NCBI GenBank assembly: GCA_016803235.1
Contig: JADCLI010000010.1
Coordinates: forward strand, 80,353-144,352
Direction of reading: 5' to 3'
From: Pimelobacter simplex
GTDB taxonomy: Bacteria; Actinomycetota; Actinomycetes; Propionibacteriales; Nocardioidaceae
Length of the DNA: 64,000 bases
Part shown: positions 35,820-43,886 of the stretch, piece by piece
How the letters are laid out: each line of letters opens with the position of its first letter
Position numbering within the stretch: the first letter of the stretch is position 1
Program-made: the position numbers and the translations under genes
Notes under the pieces: generated by a model
What the model saw: only the letters and a program-made list of their open reading frames with translations
What the model was told of the DNA's origin: nothing
Database searches by the model: none

Positions 35820-36677
35820 ATGGCAACCGCGACCGGCCGCAGGACGGGACGAAGGACGGCGCTGGTCACCGGCGCCAGCCGGGGGATCGGGCGGGACACG
35901 GCACTGGCCCTGGCCGAGGCGGGATACGACGTCGCCTTCACCGCCCGCACGGTCCACGAGGGCGAGGGCACCGTCGCGGCCCGGACCTCCCGTGAAGGCG
36001 GGGTGATGCACGCCGTCGCCGGGAGCCTCGCGACCACGGCCGCCGAGATCGAGGCCAGGGGAGTGCGCGCCCTGCCGCTCCGGATGGACCTCACCGACCC
36101 CACCGCGGCGACGGCGGTCGCCGGCGAGCTCCTCGAGACCTGGGGCGCGCCGTACGTGCTGGTCAGCAACGCCGTGCACCACGTCCCGCACGCACGCTTC
36201 CTCGAGCTGGACCTCGCCGCCCTGCGCGAGAGCCTGGAGGCGAACCTCGTGCACCAGGTGAGTCTCGTCCAGGCCCTCCTGCCGGCGATGGTGGACGCCG
36301 GCGGCGGCGTCATCGCCAACATGTGCTCGGGATCCGCCGTTCACGACCCGCCGGCACCCCCCGGGGAAGGCGGTTGGGGTCTCGCCTACGCGGCGGCGAA
36401 GGCGGCCTTCGGCCGGGTCGCCGGCGCGGTGAACGCGGAGTACCGCCGGGCCGGGATCCGCGCCTTCAACATCGAGCCGGGCTTCGTCGTCACCGCGTCG
36501 GGGCTCGCCCGCGGCGGGACGGAGGAGATCGAGGCGAGAGCGGTCGCCAGCTCGAGCAGCGACGCGTCGGGCCGGGTGATCGCCTGGCTCGCCGCATCGG
36601 ACGCCGAGGACGCCGAGGTCAACGCGCTGCTCGGCACCGTGATCGCGGCGCCGCAGCTGGCCGCGCGCCTGGCCTGA
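35820..36677 (+). CDS. Short-chain dehydrogenase/reductase
   Basis: 285 residues. Classical SDR: TGASRGIG cofactor site (Gly-rich, about 18-25), NAV(H) after the central strand, active-site YAAAKAA (Tyr-x3-Lys) near residue 190. A basic, Arg-rich N-terminal extension of about 13 residues precedes the core. Substrate unknown. It has its own promoter and is followed by an M1 peptidase gene after 33 bases. Confidence 0.88.
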   Translation: MATATGRRTGRRTALVTGASRGIGRDTALALAEAGYDVAFTARTVHEGEGTVAARTSREGGVMHAVAGSLATTAAEIEARGVRALPLRMDLTDPTAATAVAGELLETWGAPYVLVSNAVHHVPHARFLELDLAALRESLEANLVHQVSLVQALLPAMVDAGGGVIANMCSGSAVHDPPAPPGEGGWGLAYAAAKAAFGRVAGAVNAEYRRAGIRAFNIEPGFVVTASGLARGGTEEIEARAVASSSSDASGRVIAWLAASDAEDAEVNALLGTVIAAPQLAARLA

Positions 36678-36698
36678 TCGGGCCGGCCGGCGTGGGCG

Positions 36699-36704
36699 TA
36701 GATT
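36699..36704 (+). promoter_or_regulatory. -10 element of the M1 peptidase gene
   Basis: TAGATT six bases before the GTG at 36711, leaderless-type. A leaderless message is typical even for genes with signal peptides in this genus. Confidence 0.5.
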
Positions 36705-36710
36705 GACCGC

Positions 36711-38159
36711 GTGCGCCGACTCGCTGCCCCGCTGGGACTCCTGCTCGCCCTCCTGCTGTGCCTGCCCGGCGGCGTACCCGCCTCGGCCCTCCCGGGCGTC
36801 GAGGCGAGCGACTACGGGGCCGGCGCCGCCCAGGGCACCGACTCGTACTGGCCGCTGGACGGCAACGGGGGCACCGACGCGCGGCATTACGACGTCCGGG
36901 TGCGCTACGACTTCGCGAGCGGGCGCCTGCGCGGGCGGACCGCGATCACGATGACCGCGACCGCCGACCTGCGCAGCTTCTCCCTCGACCTGCTGCTGCC
37001 CACCACCGGGGTGAAGGTCGACGGGCGCAAGGCCCGCTTCCGCACGTCCGGAAAGCACGAGCTGCGGGTGCGGCCGAAGACCCCGATCGCGGCCGGTCAG
37101 GCGTTCCGGGTCGTGGTGCGGTACGCCGGCAAGCCGGGCGAGCACCGCTACGCCGGCGAGCGCAACTGGCTGGCCAGCCGCAGCGAGGTCGTCGCGATGA
37201 ACCAGCCGCACATGGCGCCGTGGTGGTTCCCGTCCAACGACCACCCCAGCGACAAGGCCACCTTCGACGTACGGGTCACCGTGCCGAAGGGCAAGCAGGT
37301 CGTCGGCAACGGCGTCCGCGTGAGCCGCAAGGTCAAGCGCGGCCTCGCCACCACGCACTGGCGGATGAGCGACCCGATGGCGACCTACCTCGCCTTCTTC
37401 GCGGCCGGACGCTACGTCATCGACCAGGGCACGACCGCCGCCGGGATCCCGTACTACAACGCCGTCTCCCGCGGCCTCGAGCCCAAGCTGCGCGGCTACG
37501 TGCGCGGCCAGCTCGCCCGCACCGGCGCGATCACCGACTGGCTGCAGACCCAGCTCGGGCCCTACCCGTTCGCGACCACCGGTGGCCTGGTGACCGGCCT
37601 CGACGTCGGGTTCGCGCTGGAGAACCAGTCGCGGCCGACGTACGGCGGCTGGATCTACCCGGGCGTGATCGTGCACGAGCTGGCCCACCAGTGGTTCGGC
37701 GACAGCGTCGCCGTGCAGCGCTGGCGCGACATCTGGCTCAACGAGGGCTTCGCGACCTACATGGAGGCCGCGTACGCCGCCGCCCACGGCGGGCCGTCGG
37801 TCGTGGCCTACCTCGACAAGATGTACGACAGGGAGTGCACCTTCCCCGCCTCGGACTTCTGGCGGCTCGACATCGCCGACCCGGGTGCCGACCACATCTT
37901 CGACGAGGCCGTCTACGACCGCGGCGCGATGACGGTCGCCGCGCTGGGCAACCGGATCGGCTTCGACGAGCTCGCGACGCTGCTGCGGAAGTGGGTCGCC
38001 GACCACCACGACGGCAACGCGACGGTCGAGCAGTTCGAGGCGCTCGCCGAGAGCGTCTCCGGCGAGGAGCTCGACGGATTCTTCGCTGCCTGGCTGCGCG
38101 AGGGGAAGGTGCCGCCCGCGACCCTTGCGAACGGGCTGCAGAACGTCACCTGCGGCTGA
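36711..38159 (+). CDS. Secreted M1-family zinc metallopeptidase
   Basis: 482 residues. Signal peptide (about 1-25, LAAPLGLLLALLLCLPGGVPASA). M1 catalytic site HELAHQWFGDSV with the zinc Glu 18 residues later in NEGFATYMEA, and the N-terminal beta-domain motifs NQPHMAPWWFPSNDHPSDKA. It lacks the usual GAMEN sequence; GLDVGFALENQSRPTYGG is the equivalent region. Probably an exported aminopeptidase. Start GTG 36711 fits the -10 element and signal peptide. Confidence 0.9.
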   Translation: MRRLAAPLGLLLALLLCLPGGVPASALPGVEASDYGAGAAQGTDSYWPLDGNGGTDARHYDVRVRYDFASGRLRGRTAITMTATADLRSFSLDLLLPTTGVKVDGRKARFRTSGKHELRVRPKTPIAAGQAFRVVVRYAGKPGEHRYAGERNWLASRSEVVAMNQPHMAPWWFPSNDHPSDKATFDVRVTVPKGKQVVGNGVRVSRKVKRGLATTHWRMSDPMATYLAFFAAGRYVIDQGTTAAGIPYYNAVSRGLEPKLRGYVRGQLARTGAITDWLQTQLGPYPFATTGGLVTGLDVGFALENQSRPTYGGWIYPGVIVHELAHQWFGDSVAVQRWRDIWLNEGFATYMEAAYAAAHGGPSVVAYLDKMYDRECTFPASDFWRLDIADPGADHIFDEAVYDRGAMTVAALGNRIGFDELATLLRKWVADHHDGNATVEQFEALAESVSGEELDGFFAAWLREGKVPPATLANGLQNVTCG

Positions 38160-38258
38160 CCCGGGCGCGCCTCCCGGGTGGTCCCTGGTGCCTTTGGTAC
38201 CAATGTGGGGATCTGTGCCCTCGGGGCGCACCTGCTACACGGATGGAGACGCCCGCAC

Positions 38259-38429
38259 ATGGACACCAAGAAGCTGATCGCGCTCGTGGTGATCGTGTTC
38301 CTCGGGTTCTGGATGTTCACCGACCCGTCCGGGCTCGCGGACACCTCGAAGTCCGCGGCCAGCGGCGGTTGGGACCTCACGACCCAGGCGTTCAACGGGG
38401 TCATCGACTTCGTCGGCGCGATGGACTGA
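38259..38429 (+). CDS. Small membrane protein
   Basis: 56 residues, one membrane helix (MDTKKLIALVVIVFLGFWMF, about 5-20), then a short acidic/hydrophobic tail ending VIDFVGAMD. No known domain. ATG 38259 has a GGATGGAGACG context. It lies 16 bases before the PH-domain gene and may share its transcript. Confidence 0.6.
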   Translation: MDTKKLIALVVIVFLGFWMFTDPSGLADTSKSAASGGWDLTTQAFNGVIDFVGAMD

Positions 38430-38445
38430 CCCGCGGCGCCGACCG

Positions 38446-38988
38446 ATGGTCCTGTCCTTCGCCTCCGGCGTCGTCGCCCGGCTGGGTGACCCGAGGATCG
38501 GCAAGCACCTGCTGCGCGAGGAGGGCGAGGTCGTCGTCGACGAGGTGACCCACCACTGGTTCGCCTACGTGCGGCCCGCGCTGGAGACCGGGCTCGCGCT
38601 GGTGCTGCTCGTCGGCAGCTGGTTCGTCAACGTGCACGTCGCGTGGGTGCTCATCGTGGCTGCGGCGGTGCTCCTGCTCCGGGCCGGCTGGATGGCGCTC
38701 GGCGTGCTCCGCGACCGGTTCGTGATCACCAACATGCGGGTGTTCCGGGTCCACGGCGTGCTGTCCCAGAGCCTGGCGACCATGCCGCTGAGCCGCATCC
38801 TCGACATCTCGGTGCAAAAGCCGCTGCACGGCCGGCTGCTGGGCTTCGGCCACTTCTGCTTCGAGTCCGCCGCGCAGGAGCAGGGCCTGCGCGACATCCG
38901 GTACGTCGGCCGGCCCGACGACCGCGACCTCGCCATCCAGCGCGTCGTCCAGCGGGCCGGACTCCGGGGACCGCGCGTCCCCAACTGA
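38446..38988 (+). CDS. Bacterial PH-domain membrane protein
   Basis: 180 residues. Two close membrane helices (about 43-77, GLALVLLVGSWFVNVHVAWVLIVAAAVLLL) precede a bacterial PH (bPH2) domain: DRFVITNMRVFRVHGVLSQSLATMPLSRILDISVQKP...GHFCFESA. Function unknown; these domains usually form membrane-associated oligomers. It is followed by the thioredoxin/TPR gene after 24 bases. Confidence 0.82.
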   Translation: MVLSFASGVVARLGDPRIGKHLLREEGEVVVDEVTHHWFAYVRPALETGLALVLLVGSWFVNVHVAWVLIVAAAVLLLRAGWMALGVLRDRFVITNMRVFRVHGVLSQSLATMPLSRILDISVQKPLHGRLLGFGHFCFESAAQEQGLRDIRYVGRPDDRDLAIQRVVQRAGLRGPRVPN

Positions 38989-38999
38989 GGCGGGGTTCG

Positions 39000-39005
39000 T
39001 AGGAT
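39000..39005 (+). promoter_or_regulatory. -10 element of the YbbN-like gene
   Basis: TAGGAT seven bases before the ATG at 39013, leaderless-type. Confidence 0.45.
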
Positions 39006-39012
39006 TGCGCCC

Positions 39013-39981
39013 ATGACGCAGCAGCCGTTCTCCCGCCCCGGAGCGATCGACCTGTCCGCGCTGAAGCGCACCTCGCCGGCCGGTGCCGGTGCCGGTGCCG
39101 CGGGGGCGCCCGCGGGTGGAGCCGCGACGGGCGGCGGCTCGACGTCGGCGTACTCCGTCGCGGTGGACGAGGCGAACTTCCAGGCCGTGCTCGAGGCGTC
39201 GATGACGGCGCCGGTCGTGCTGGTCTTCTCCTCGCCGTCGCAGTCGCCGGAGAGTGCCCAGCTCGCGCTCGACGTGGCCACCGTCGCCGACGAGTACGAC
39301 GGCCGGTTCCTCGCCGCGACCATCGACGTCGACGCCGTCCCGCAGATCGCGCAGGCGATGCAGATCCCGCAGGTGCCGCTGATGCTGGTGCTCCTCGACG
39401 GCCGCCCGGCGACGCAGCCGATCCCCGGCGCCGCGCCGATCGACGACATCCGGGCGCTGTTCAACCAGCTCGCCCAGCAGCTGACGGCGCAGGGCATCTC
39501 CGGGCGCCACCAGCCCAACGCCTTCGGCGCTGCCGGCGGCGAGCTCGCCGAGGGCGAGGAGCCGGAGATCGACCCGCGCTACGTCCCGGCGCAGGACGCG
39601 CTCGCGGCCGGCGACATCGACGCCGCCGTCGCGGAGTACCAGAAGCTCGTCGACGCCAACCCCGCCGACCACGAGGCCGCCGCCGGCCTGGCCATGGCCA
39701 AGGTGCTGCAGCGCACCCAGGGCGTCGACCTCAACGCGGCCCGTGCCGCGGCGGCCGCCCACCCCGACGACGTCGACGCGCAGACCATGGTCGCCGACAT
39801 GGACATGCTCGGTGGCCACGTCGAGGACGCCTTCGCGCGGCTCGTCGAGCTGGTCCGGCGTACCTCCGGCAAGGAGCGCGACCGGGCCCGCGAGCACCTC
39901 GTCGGGCTCTTCGCCGCGGTCGGCAACGACGACCCGCGGGTCCTCAAGGGCCGTCAGGCGCTGGCCTCCGCCCTGTTCTGA
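39013..39981 (+). CDS. YbbN-like thioredoxin-fold/TPR co-chaperone
   Basis: 322 residues. A disordered Ala/Gly N-terminus is followed by a thioredoxin-like fold (VVLVFSSPSQSPESAQLALDV...IPQVPLMLVLLDGRP) in which the CxxC site is replaced by SPSQ, so it is not a redox enzyme. Then tetratricopeptide-like helices (DAVAEYQKLVDANPADHEAAAGLAMAKVLQRTQG...LVRRTSGKERDRAREHL). It resembles YbbN/CnoX, a chaperone-linked protein. Start ATG 39013. Confidence 0.85.
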   Translation: MTQQPFSRPGAIDLSALKRTSPAGAGAGAAGAPAGGAATGGGSTSAYSVAVDEANFQAVLEASMTAPVVLVFSSPSQSPESAQLALDVATVADEYDGRFLAATIDVDAVPQIAQAMQIPQVPLMLVLLDGRPATQPIPGAAPIDDIRALFNQLAQQLTAQGISGRHQPNAFGAAGGELAEGEEPEIDPRYVPAQDALAAGDIDAAVAEYQKLVDANPADHEAAAGLAMAKVLQRTQGVDLNAARAAAAAHPDDVDAQTMVADMDMLGGHVEDAFARLVELVRRTSGKERDRAREHLVGLFAAVGNDDPRVLKGRQALASALF

Positions 39982-39993
39982 GCGGCTGCTGAC

Positions 39994-40731
39994 ATGGGCT
40001 TCGGGCGCGGTGCCCGGTACCTCCTGCGTGGGCTCCGGCTCTGGCGGGAGCGCCCGGCGCTGATGCTCCTGGGGATCGTCCCGGCCCTGATCGTCGCGGC
40101 ATTCGTGGCCGCGGCCCTCGTCGTCCTCGTGCTGTACGCCGACGACGTGGTCGGCTGGGCCACCCCGTTCGCCGACGACTGGGACGACGCCGTGCGCGGC
40201 CTGTTCCGGGGCGCGCTCTACGTGCTGGTGCTGGTGGGCGCGGTCATGCTGGCGATCGTCACCTTCACCGGCCTCACCCTGGCCGTCGGCGACCCCTTCT
40301 ACGAGAAGATCTGGAAGGAGGTCGAGCTCTCCCTCGGCGGCGACGTGCCCGACCGGGGCGTGGGCTGGATCCGGGGTGCGATCGACGGCCTCGTGCTGGT
40401 CGCGCTCGGCATCGGTACGGCGATCGTGGTCTTCGTGGTCGGGCTGCTGCCCGTCATCGGCACCGTCGTCGGTGCCGTGCTCGGCCTGGTCGTGGCCGGT
40501 CGGCTGCTCGCCGGTGAGCTCGTCTCCCGCCCGCTGGAGGCGCGCGGCATGGACCGCGCGGCCCGTGCGGCGCTGATGCGCCGCCACCGCGGCGCGATGC
40601 TCGGCTTCGGGGTCTGCGTCCAGGCCTGCTTCTTCGTGCCGTTCGGCGGGATCCTGGTGATGCCCGCGGCCGTGGCCGGGGCGACGTACCTGGCTCGCGA
40701 GGCGCTGGAGGGTCAGCCCGGCGGGAGCTGA
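39994..40731 (+). CDS. EI24-domain membrane protein
   Basis: 245 residues with four to five membrane segments (LLGIVPALIVAAFVAAALVVLVL; YVLVLVGAVMLAIVTFTGLTLAVG; VLVALGIGTAIVVFVVGLLPVIGTVV; late FFVPFGGILVMPAAVAGATYL). The EI24/CysZ-like family includes a sulfate transporter in enterobacteria, but the actinobacterial members are uncharacterised. 12 bases after the YbbN-like gene. Its end overlaps the convergent NTF2-like gene by 19 bases. Confidence 0.85.
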   Translation: MGFGRGARYLLRGLRLWRERPALMLLGIVPALIVAAFVAAALVVLVLYADDVVGWATPFADDWDDAVRGLFRGALYVLVLVGAVMLAIVTFTGLTLAVGDPFYEKIWKEVELSLGGDVPDRGVGWIRGAIDGLVLVALGIGTAIVVFVVGLLPVIGTVVGAVLGLVVAGRLLAGELVSRPLEARGMDRAARAALMRRHRGAMLGFGVCVQACFFVPFGGILVMPAAVAGATYLAREALEGQPGGS

Positions 40732-41204
40732 CCCAGCGCGCCGGTGCGCAGCAGGCCGTGCGCGAGCTCGGCACCGTCGAGGAGTCGTCCGGTGCGCACG
40801 GTCGCGCGCCAACCCTCGTCGGTGCGGCGCAGCTGCCAGTGGTTGGCGGTCGCGCGGTTCACCCGGAACGCGCCGTCCTCGTGCAGCACCATCAGCGAGT
40901 GGGTGACCGCGACCGCGGTGTCGCCGTCGACCCGCACCGAGACCGGCCCGTTGAAGTGGGCGCAGCCACCGGCGATGAAGCCCTGGTGGGACGCGGAGCG
41001 GACCATCGCGCGGATCTCCTCGCGGCCGGTCATCACGATGACGTCGTTGTCGTAGACGCCGTCCTCGGTCCAGATCGCCGCCACCTCGTCGGCACAGCCG
41101 GAGTCGACCAGCGGCCCGTACGTCGTGAGCAGCTGCACGATCTCGCGCTCGTCCTCCAGTCGCTGGAGCCGGCGCTCGAGTGCGGCCAGGCGGTCGTCGG
41201 TCAT
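40713..41204 (-). CDS. SnoaL/NTF2-like protein
   Basis: 163 residues. Helical N-terminus (DRLAALERRLQRLEDEREIVQLLTTYGPLVDSG) and a nuclear-transport-factor-2-like fold (VAAIWTEDGVYDNDVIVMTGREEIRAMV...VSVRVDGDTAVAVTHSLMVLHEDGAF). The family includes ketosteroid isomerases and polyketide cyclases, which would fit the steroid cluster, but no catalytic residues can be assigned. It overlaps the LLM-oxidoreductase gene (ATGA) and is its operon partner. Confidence 0.8.
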   Translation of the reverse strand: MTDDRLAALERRLQRLEDEREIVQLLTTYGPLVDSGCADEVAAIWTEDGVYDNDVIVMTGREEIRAMVRSASHQGFIAGGCAHFNGPVSVRVDGDTAVAVTHSLMVLHEDGAFRVNRATANHWQLRRTDEGWRATVRTGRLLDGAELAHGLLRTGALGQLPPG

Positions 41205-42058
41205 CGGATCTCCTTCGCGAGGACGGCCAGCGTCTCGAGCTGGTCGCAGTAGTGGTCGGCCGAGGTGGCCTCGACGGCCGTGGTGACGAGGGTGGCGCCG
41301 GCGTCGCGGACCCGGGCCAGGCGGCTCGTCGTACCGCTGGGGTCGCCGATCGGGTCGACCATCCGGCCGGGGGAGAGGATCACCTCGAAGCCGTCGGGGA
41401 GCTCGCGGCCGGCGAGCATCGTGCGCAGCTCGTCGAGGCCGAGACCGAAGGGCACCCAGCCGTCGCCGAGCTCGACGGCGCGGCGCAGGCTGCGCGCCGT
41501 ACGGCCGCCGATGAGGAGCGGCACCCGCTCCTGGACGGCGTGCGGCTCGACGACGAGTCCGTCGAAGTCGTAGTGGGTGCCGTGGTACGACGGCTCGCGC
41601 CGGCCCAGGCTGGCGCGCAGGGCGCGCAGCGCGTCGTCGGCCCGGTCGCCCCGCCCGGCGAAGGGGGCGCCGAGCAGCGCGAACTCCTCCTCGAGCGAGC
41701 CGACCCCGATGCCGAGCATCAGCCGGCCGCCGCTGACCAGGTCGAGGGTGCCGTAGCGCTTCGCGATGGCCAGCGGGTGGTGGTAGCCGATGACGAGCAC
41801 CTGGGTCATCAGGCGCAGCCGCTCGGTGACGGCGGCGAGGTGGCCGAAGGTCGCGAGCGGGTCCCAGTAGGTGCCGCCGCGCTGCGCGGCGGCCTCGGTC
41901 GGGACGGCGACGTGCTCGCTGCAGGTCAGGTGGTGGAAGCCGAGGCGGTCGGCGGCCTGCGCGACCTGCACCAGCTCGGCGATGCCGGCCTTCTCCTCCC
42001 ACGGCGCATGGGCGCCGGGATTGGCGGTCACGATCGGGCTGACGATGCCGAGCTGCAC
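41201..42058 (-). CDS. F420-dependent LLM-class oxidoreductase
   Basis: 285 residues, luciferase-like monooxygenase/F420-dependent dehydrogenase fold: QLGIVSPIVTANPGAHAPWEEKAG, RLGFHHLTCSEHVAVP, VLVIGYHHPLAIAKRYGTLDLVSGGRLMLGIGVG. Actual substrate unknown. GTG 42058 is preferred over an earlier ATG because GGAAGGAAG lies just upstream. A site of the shared dyad (42125-42139) with a -10-like TTGACT (42089-42094) precedes it. Confidence 0.85.
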   Translation of the reverse strand: MQLGIVSPIVTANPGAHAPWEEKAGIAELVQVAQAADRLGFHHLTCSEHVAVPTEAAAQRGGTYWDPLATFGHLAAVTERLRLMTQVLVIGYHHPLAIAKRYGTLDLVSGGRLMLGIGVGSLEEEFALLGAPFAGRGDRADDALRALRASLGRREPSYHGTHYDFDGLVVEPHAVQERVPLLIGGRTARSLRRAVELGDGWVPFGLGLDELRTMLAGRELPDGFEVILSPGRMVDPIGDPSGTTSRLARVRDAGATLVTTAVEATSADHYCDQLETLAVLAKEIR

Positions 42059-42124
42059 GGGTGCTTCCTTCCGGTGGGGACGGCGGGGAGTCAAGCACTC
42101 CCGGGCACGACGGGTGGGCCGTGC

Positions 42125-42139
42125 TCCCGCTGAGTGGCG
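42125..42139 (-). promoter_or_regulatory. Dyad operator G, upstream of the LLM/NTF2 operon
   Basis: TCCCGCTGAGTGGCG on the plus strand; a weaker copy of the TYCCRST-S-ASYGGRA dyad seen seven times in this cluster. A TTGACT -10-like hexamer (minus strand, 42089-42094) is 30 bp away, the same spacing as at the other copies. Confidence 0.5.
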
Positions 42140-42212
42140 GCGTCGACCCGCAGCGGCGGTGAAGAGGGGGCTTGTGATGACCGTCTCTGCTTGCTACCTT
42201 CGGACCACCGGA

Positions 42213-42232
42213 AACTAGAATGTATTTCAGTT
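42213..42232 (+). promoter_or_regulatory. 20-bp pseudopalindrome upstream of the IclR gene
   Basis: AACTAGAATGTATTTCAGTT: arms AACTNNAAT and ATTNNAGTT around GT. It resembles the KstR-type TNNAACNNGTTNNA layout but with AAT/ATT instead of AAC/GTT. 20 bases before the IclR start; a candidate autoregulatory operator or a site for a steroid-responsive repressor. Confidence 0.5.
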
Positions 42233-42251
42233 TTGATCGAGGGGAGCAGTC

Positions 42252-43151
42252 ATGAGCGCTCAGATCGTCGAGCCGGTCGCCGAGGGTTCCGCCGCCGCGG
42301 GCCGCGACCTGCCGCCGTCCATGGTGGAGCGGATGTCACTGATCCTGGACGCGTTCGAGTCGCCGGCCGCACGGCTGACCCTCGAGCAGGTCTCGCGGGC
42401 CACGCACCTGCCCCGCTCGACCGCCCACCGGATCCTCGACCAGCTGGTCCGGCTGGAGTGGCTCTCCCACACCTCGTTCGGCTTCTCCCTCGGCCCGCGC
42501 TCGCTCGGCCTCGGCGGCGGCGGCCGTGCCGACACCGAGCTGCGGGAGGCGGCGGCGCCGTACCTCCACGAGCTGCAGGTGCGCACCGGCCTGGTCGCCC
42601 ACCTCGCCGTCCTCGACGGACCGGACGTGCGCTACCTCGACAAGATCGGCGGCCGCTTCGCCGTCAGGGTGCCCTCGCGCGTCGGCGGCCACGCCGCGGC
42701 CCACGCCACCGCGCTCGGCAAGGCGATCCTCGCCTGGCTGCCCGCGGAGCGGGTCGACGAGATCGTCGAGGCCCGGCCCGCCCGGCTGACGAAGTCCACC
42801 ATCACCGACCTCGCCCTGCTCCACCAGGAGCTGCACCGGGTCCGCGGCCGGCACGGCGTCGCCTACGAGCGCGGCGAGGCGCACCCCGACATCGCCTGCG
42901 TCGCGGCCGCGATCCGCAGCCCCGAGGGCGCGGTCGGCGCGGTGTCGCTGGTCGGCGACCTGCGCGCACCCGTCGAGCGGGTCGCCCCGCTGGTGCTCCG
43001 CGCCGCCCGGCAGACCGCGGCCGACCTCTTCCCCGAGCCCGAGCCCGCCCCGGCGCCCGTCCGCGCGTCCACGGCGCCCGCACAGCCCACCTGGTCGCCC
43101 GCCACCATGGACCGTCTCGTCGCCGACGCGGCCTCCGGCGCCTGGGCCTGA
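42252..43151 (+). CDS. IclR-family transcriptional regulator
   Basis: 299 residues. Winged helix-turn-helix (about 28-90: MSLILDAFESPAARLTLEQVSRATHLPRSTAHRILDQL) and a C-terminal IclR effector domain (YLHELQVRTGLVAHLAVL, ATALGKAILAWLP, GVAYERGEAHPDIACVAAAI). The last ~40 residues are Pro/Ala-rich. IclR regulators often control catabolic operons; the ligand is unknown. It is the only gene here carrying the AACTAGAAT operator upstream. Confidence 0.9.
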   Translation: MSAQIVEPVAEGSAAAGRDLPPSMVERMSLILDAFESPAARLTLEQVSRATHLPRSTAHRILDQLVRLEWLSHTSFGFSLGPRSLGLGGGGRADTELREAAAPYLHELQVRTGLVAHLAVLDGPDVRYLDKIGGRFAVRVPSRVGGHAAAHATALGKAILAWLPAERVDEIVEARPARLTKSTITDLALLHQELHRVRGRHGVAYERGEAHPDIACVAAAIRSPEGAVGAVSLVGDLRAPVERVAPLVLRAARQTAADLFPEPEPAPAPVRASTAPAQPTWSPATMDRLVADAASGAWA

Positions 43152-43168
43152 CCGCCCGATGGGCGGCC

Positions 43169-43705
43169 TCAGCCCCAGTGGTCGCCCCAGCCCCACAGGT
43201 CGGGCGCGACCTGCTCGTGCTGGTCCTCGATGCCGAACTTCCCCCGGAAGAACAGCATCGGGGTGGCGCGGTGCGGGGTCTCCAGCCGGGTGACCCGGCC
43301 GATGACGACGTCGTGGTCGCCGGCCACGACGACGTTCTCGACGGTGGCGTGCACCCGCATGAGAGTGCCGGGCAGGCTGGGGGTCCCCTCGGCGGAGAGC
43401 TCCCACGCGAGGTCCTCGAACTTCCGGCCCCGACTGGAGCCGAAGCGCTGGCACAGGTCCGCCTGGTCCTCGCCGAGCACGTTGACGGTGAAGCGTCCCG
43501 AGCGCCGGATCCGCGGCCAGGCGCGACCGCTGTGGTCGGCGCAGAAGAGCACGAGCGGCGGCTCGAGGGACACCGAGGCGAAGGACTGGCAGGCGAAGCC
43601 GACCGGCTCGCCGTCGTCCAGGCCGGTCACGATCGTCACGCCGGTCGCGAAGTTGCCCATCGCGGCCCGCATCTCCAGCGGGGACGGCTCGATTGCGGTG
43701 CTCAT
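43169..43705 (-). CDS. hsaB: Flavin reductase, HsaB-like
   Basis: 178 residues. Short-chain flavin reductase fold: MRAAMGNFATGVTIVTGLDDGEPVGFACQSFASVSLEPPLVLFC, FTVNVLGEDQ, and the end TPMLFFRGKFG that is characteristic of HsaB. HsaB supplies reduced flavin to the oxygenase HsaA in the hydroxylation of 3-HSA during steroid degradation. The ATG at 43705 has TAGCGT seven bases upstream (minus strand), and the dyad F at 43748. It is divergent from hsaD-kstD-hsaA-hsaC. Confidence 0.85.
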   Translation of the reverse strand: MSTAIEPSPLEMRAAMGNFATGVTIVTGLDDGEPVGFACQSFASVSLEPPLVLFCADHSGRAWPRIRRSGRFTVNVLGEDQADLCQRFGSSRGRKFEDLAWELSAEGTPSLPGTLMRVHATVENVVVAGDHDVVIGRVTRLETPHRATPMLFFRGKFGIEDQHEQVAPDLWGWGDHWG

Positions 43706-43712
43706 GTCGACG

Positions 43713-43718
43713 ACGCTA
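43713..43718 (-). promoter_or_regulatory. -10 element of hsaB
   Basis: TAGCGT on the minus strand, seven bases before the ATG at 43705; leaderless. The dyad F (43748-43762) is 29 bp upstream. Confidence 0.6.
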
Positions 43719-43747
43719 GCGACGGATCCTCCCGGAGGCGACGGGCG

Positions 43748-43762
43748 TCCCGCTGAGTGAGG
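43748..43762 (-). promoter_or_regulatory. Dyad operator F, upstream of hsaB
   Basis: TCCCGCTGAGTGAGG, a degenerate right half of the shared dyad. Centre 50 bases from the hsaB start; gap to the -10 TAGCGT is 29 bp. Confidence 0.55.
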
Positions 43763-43828
43763 GTGCGGGCCGCAGTCGGCCGCCGGGCGTCGTACGGCGA
43801 GCGGCGAATCGCCCGTACTGACAGGGCT

Positions 43829-43843
43829 TTCCGGTCACCGGGA
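43829..43843 (+). promoter_or_regulatory. Dyad operator E, upstream of hsaD
   Basis: TTCCGGTCACCGGGA, near-perfect dyad around C. Its centre is 51 bases before the hsaD GTG, and 30 bp separate it from the -10 TAGCGT. Same centre-to-start distance as dyad C before the SDR at 54179. No -35 consensus follows, which suits activation. Confidence 0.7.
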
Positions 43844-43873
43844 GGGACGCGGGCCCGTTCGCGCACGGCCACC

Positions 43874-43879
43874 TAGCGT
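43874..43879 (+). promoter_or_regulatory. -10 element of hsaD
   Basis: TAGCGT seven bases before the GTG at 43887; leaderless promoter of the hsaD-kstD-hsaA-hsaC operon. Confidence 0.6.
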
Positions 43880-43886
43880 GCGGAGC

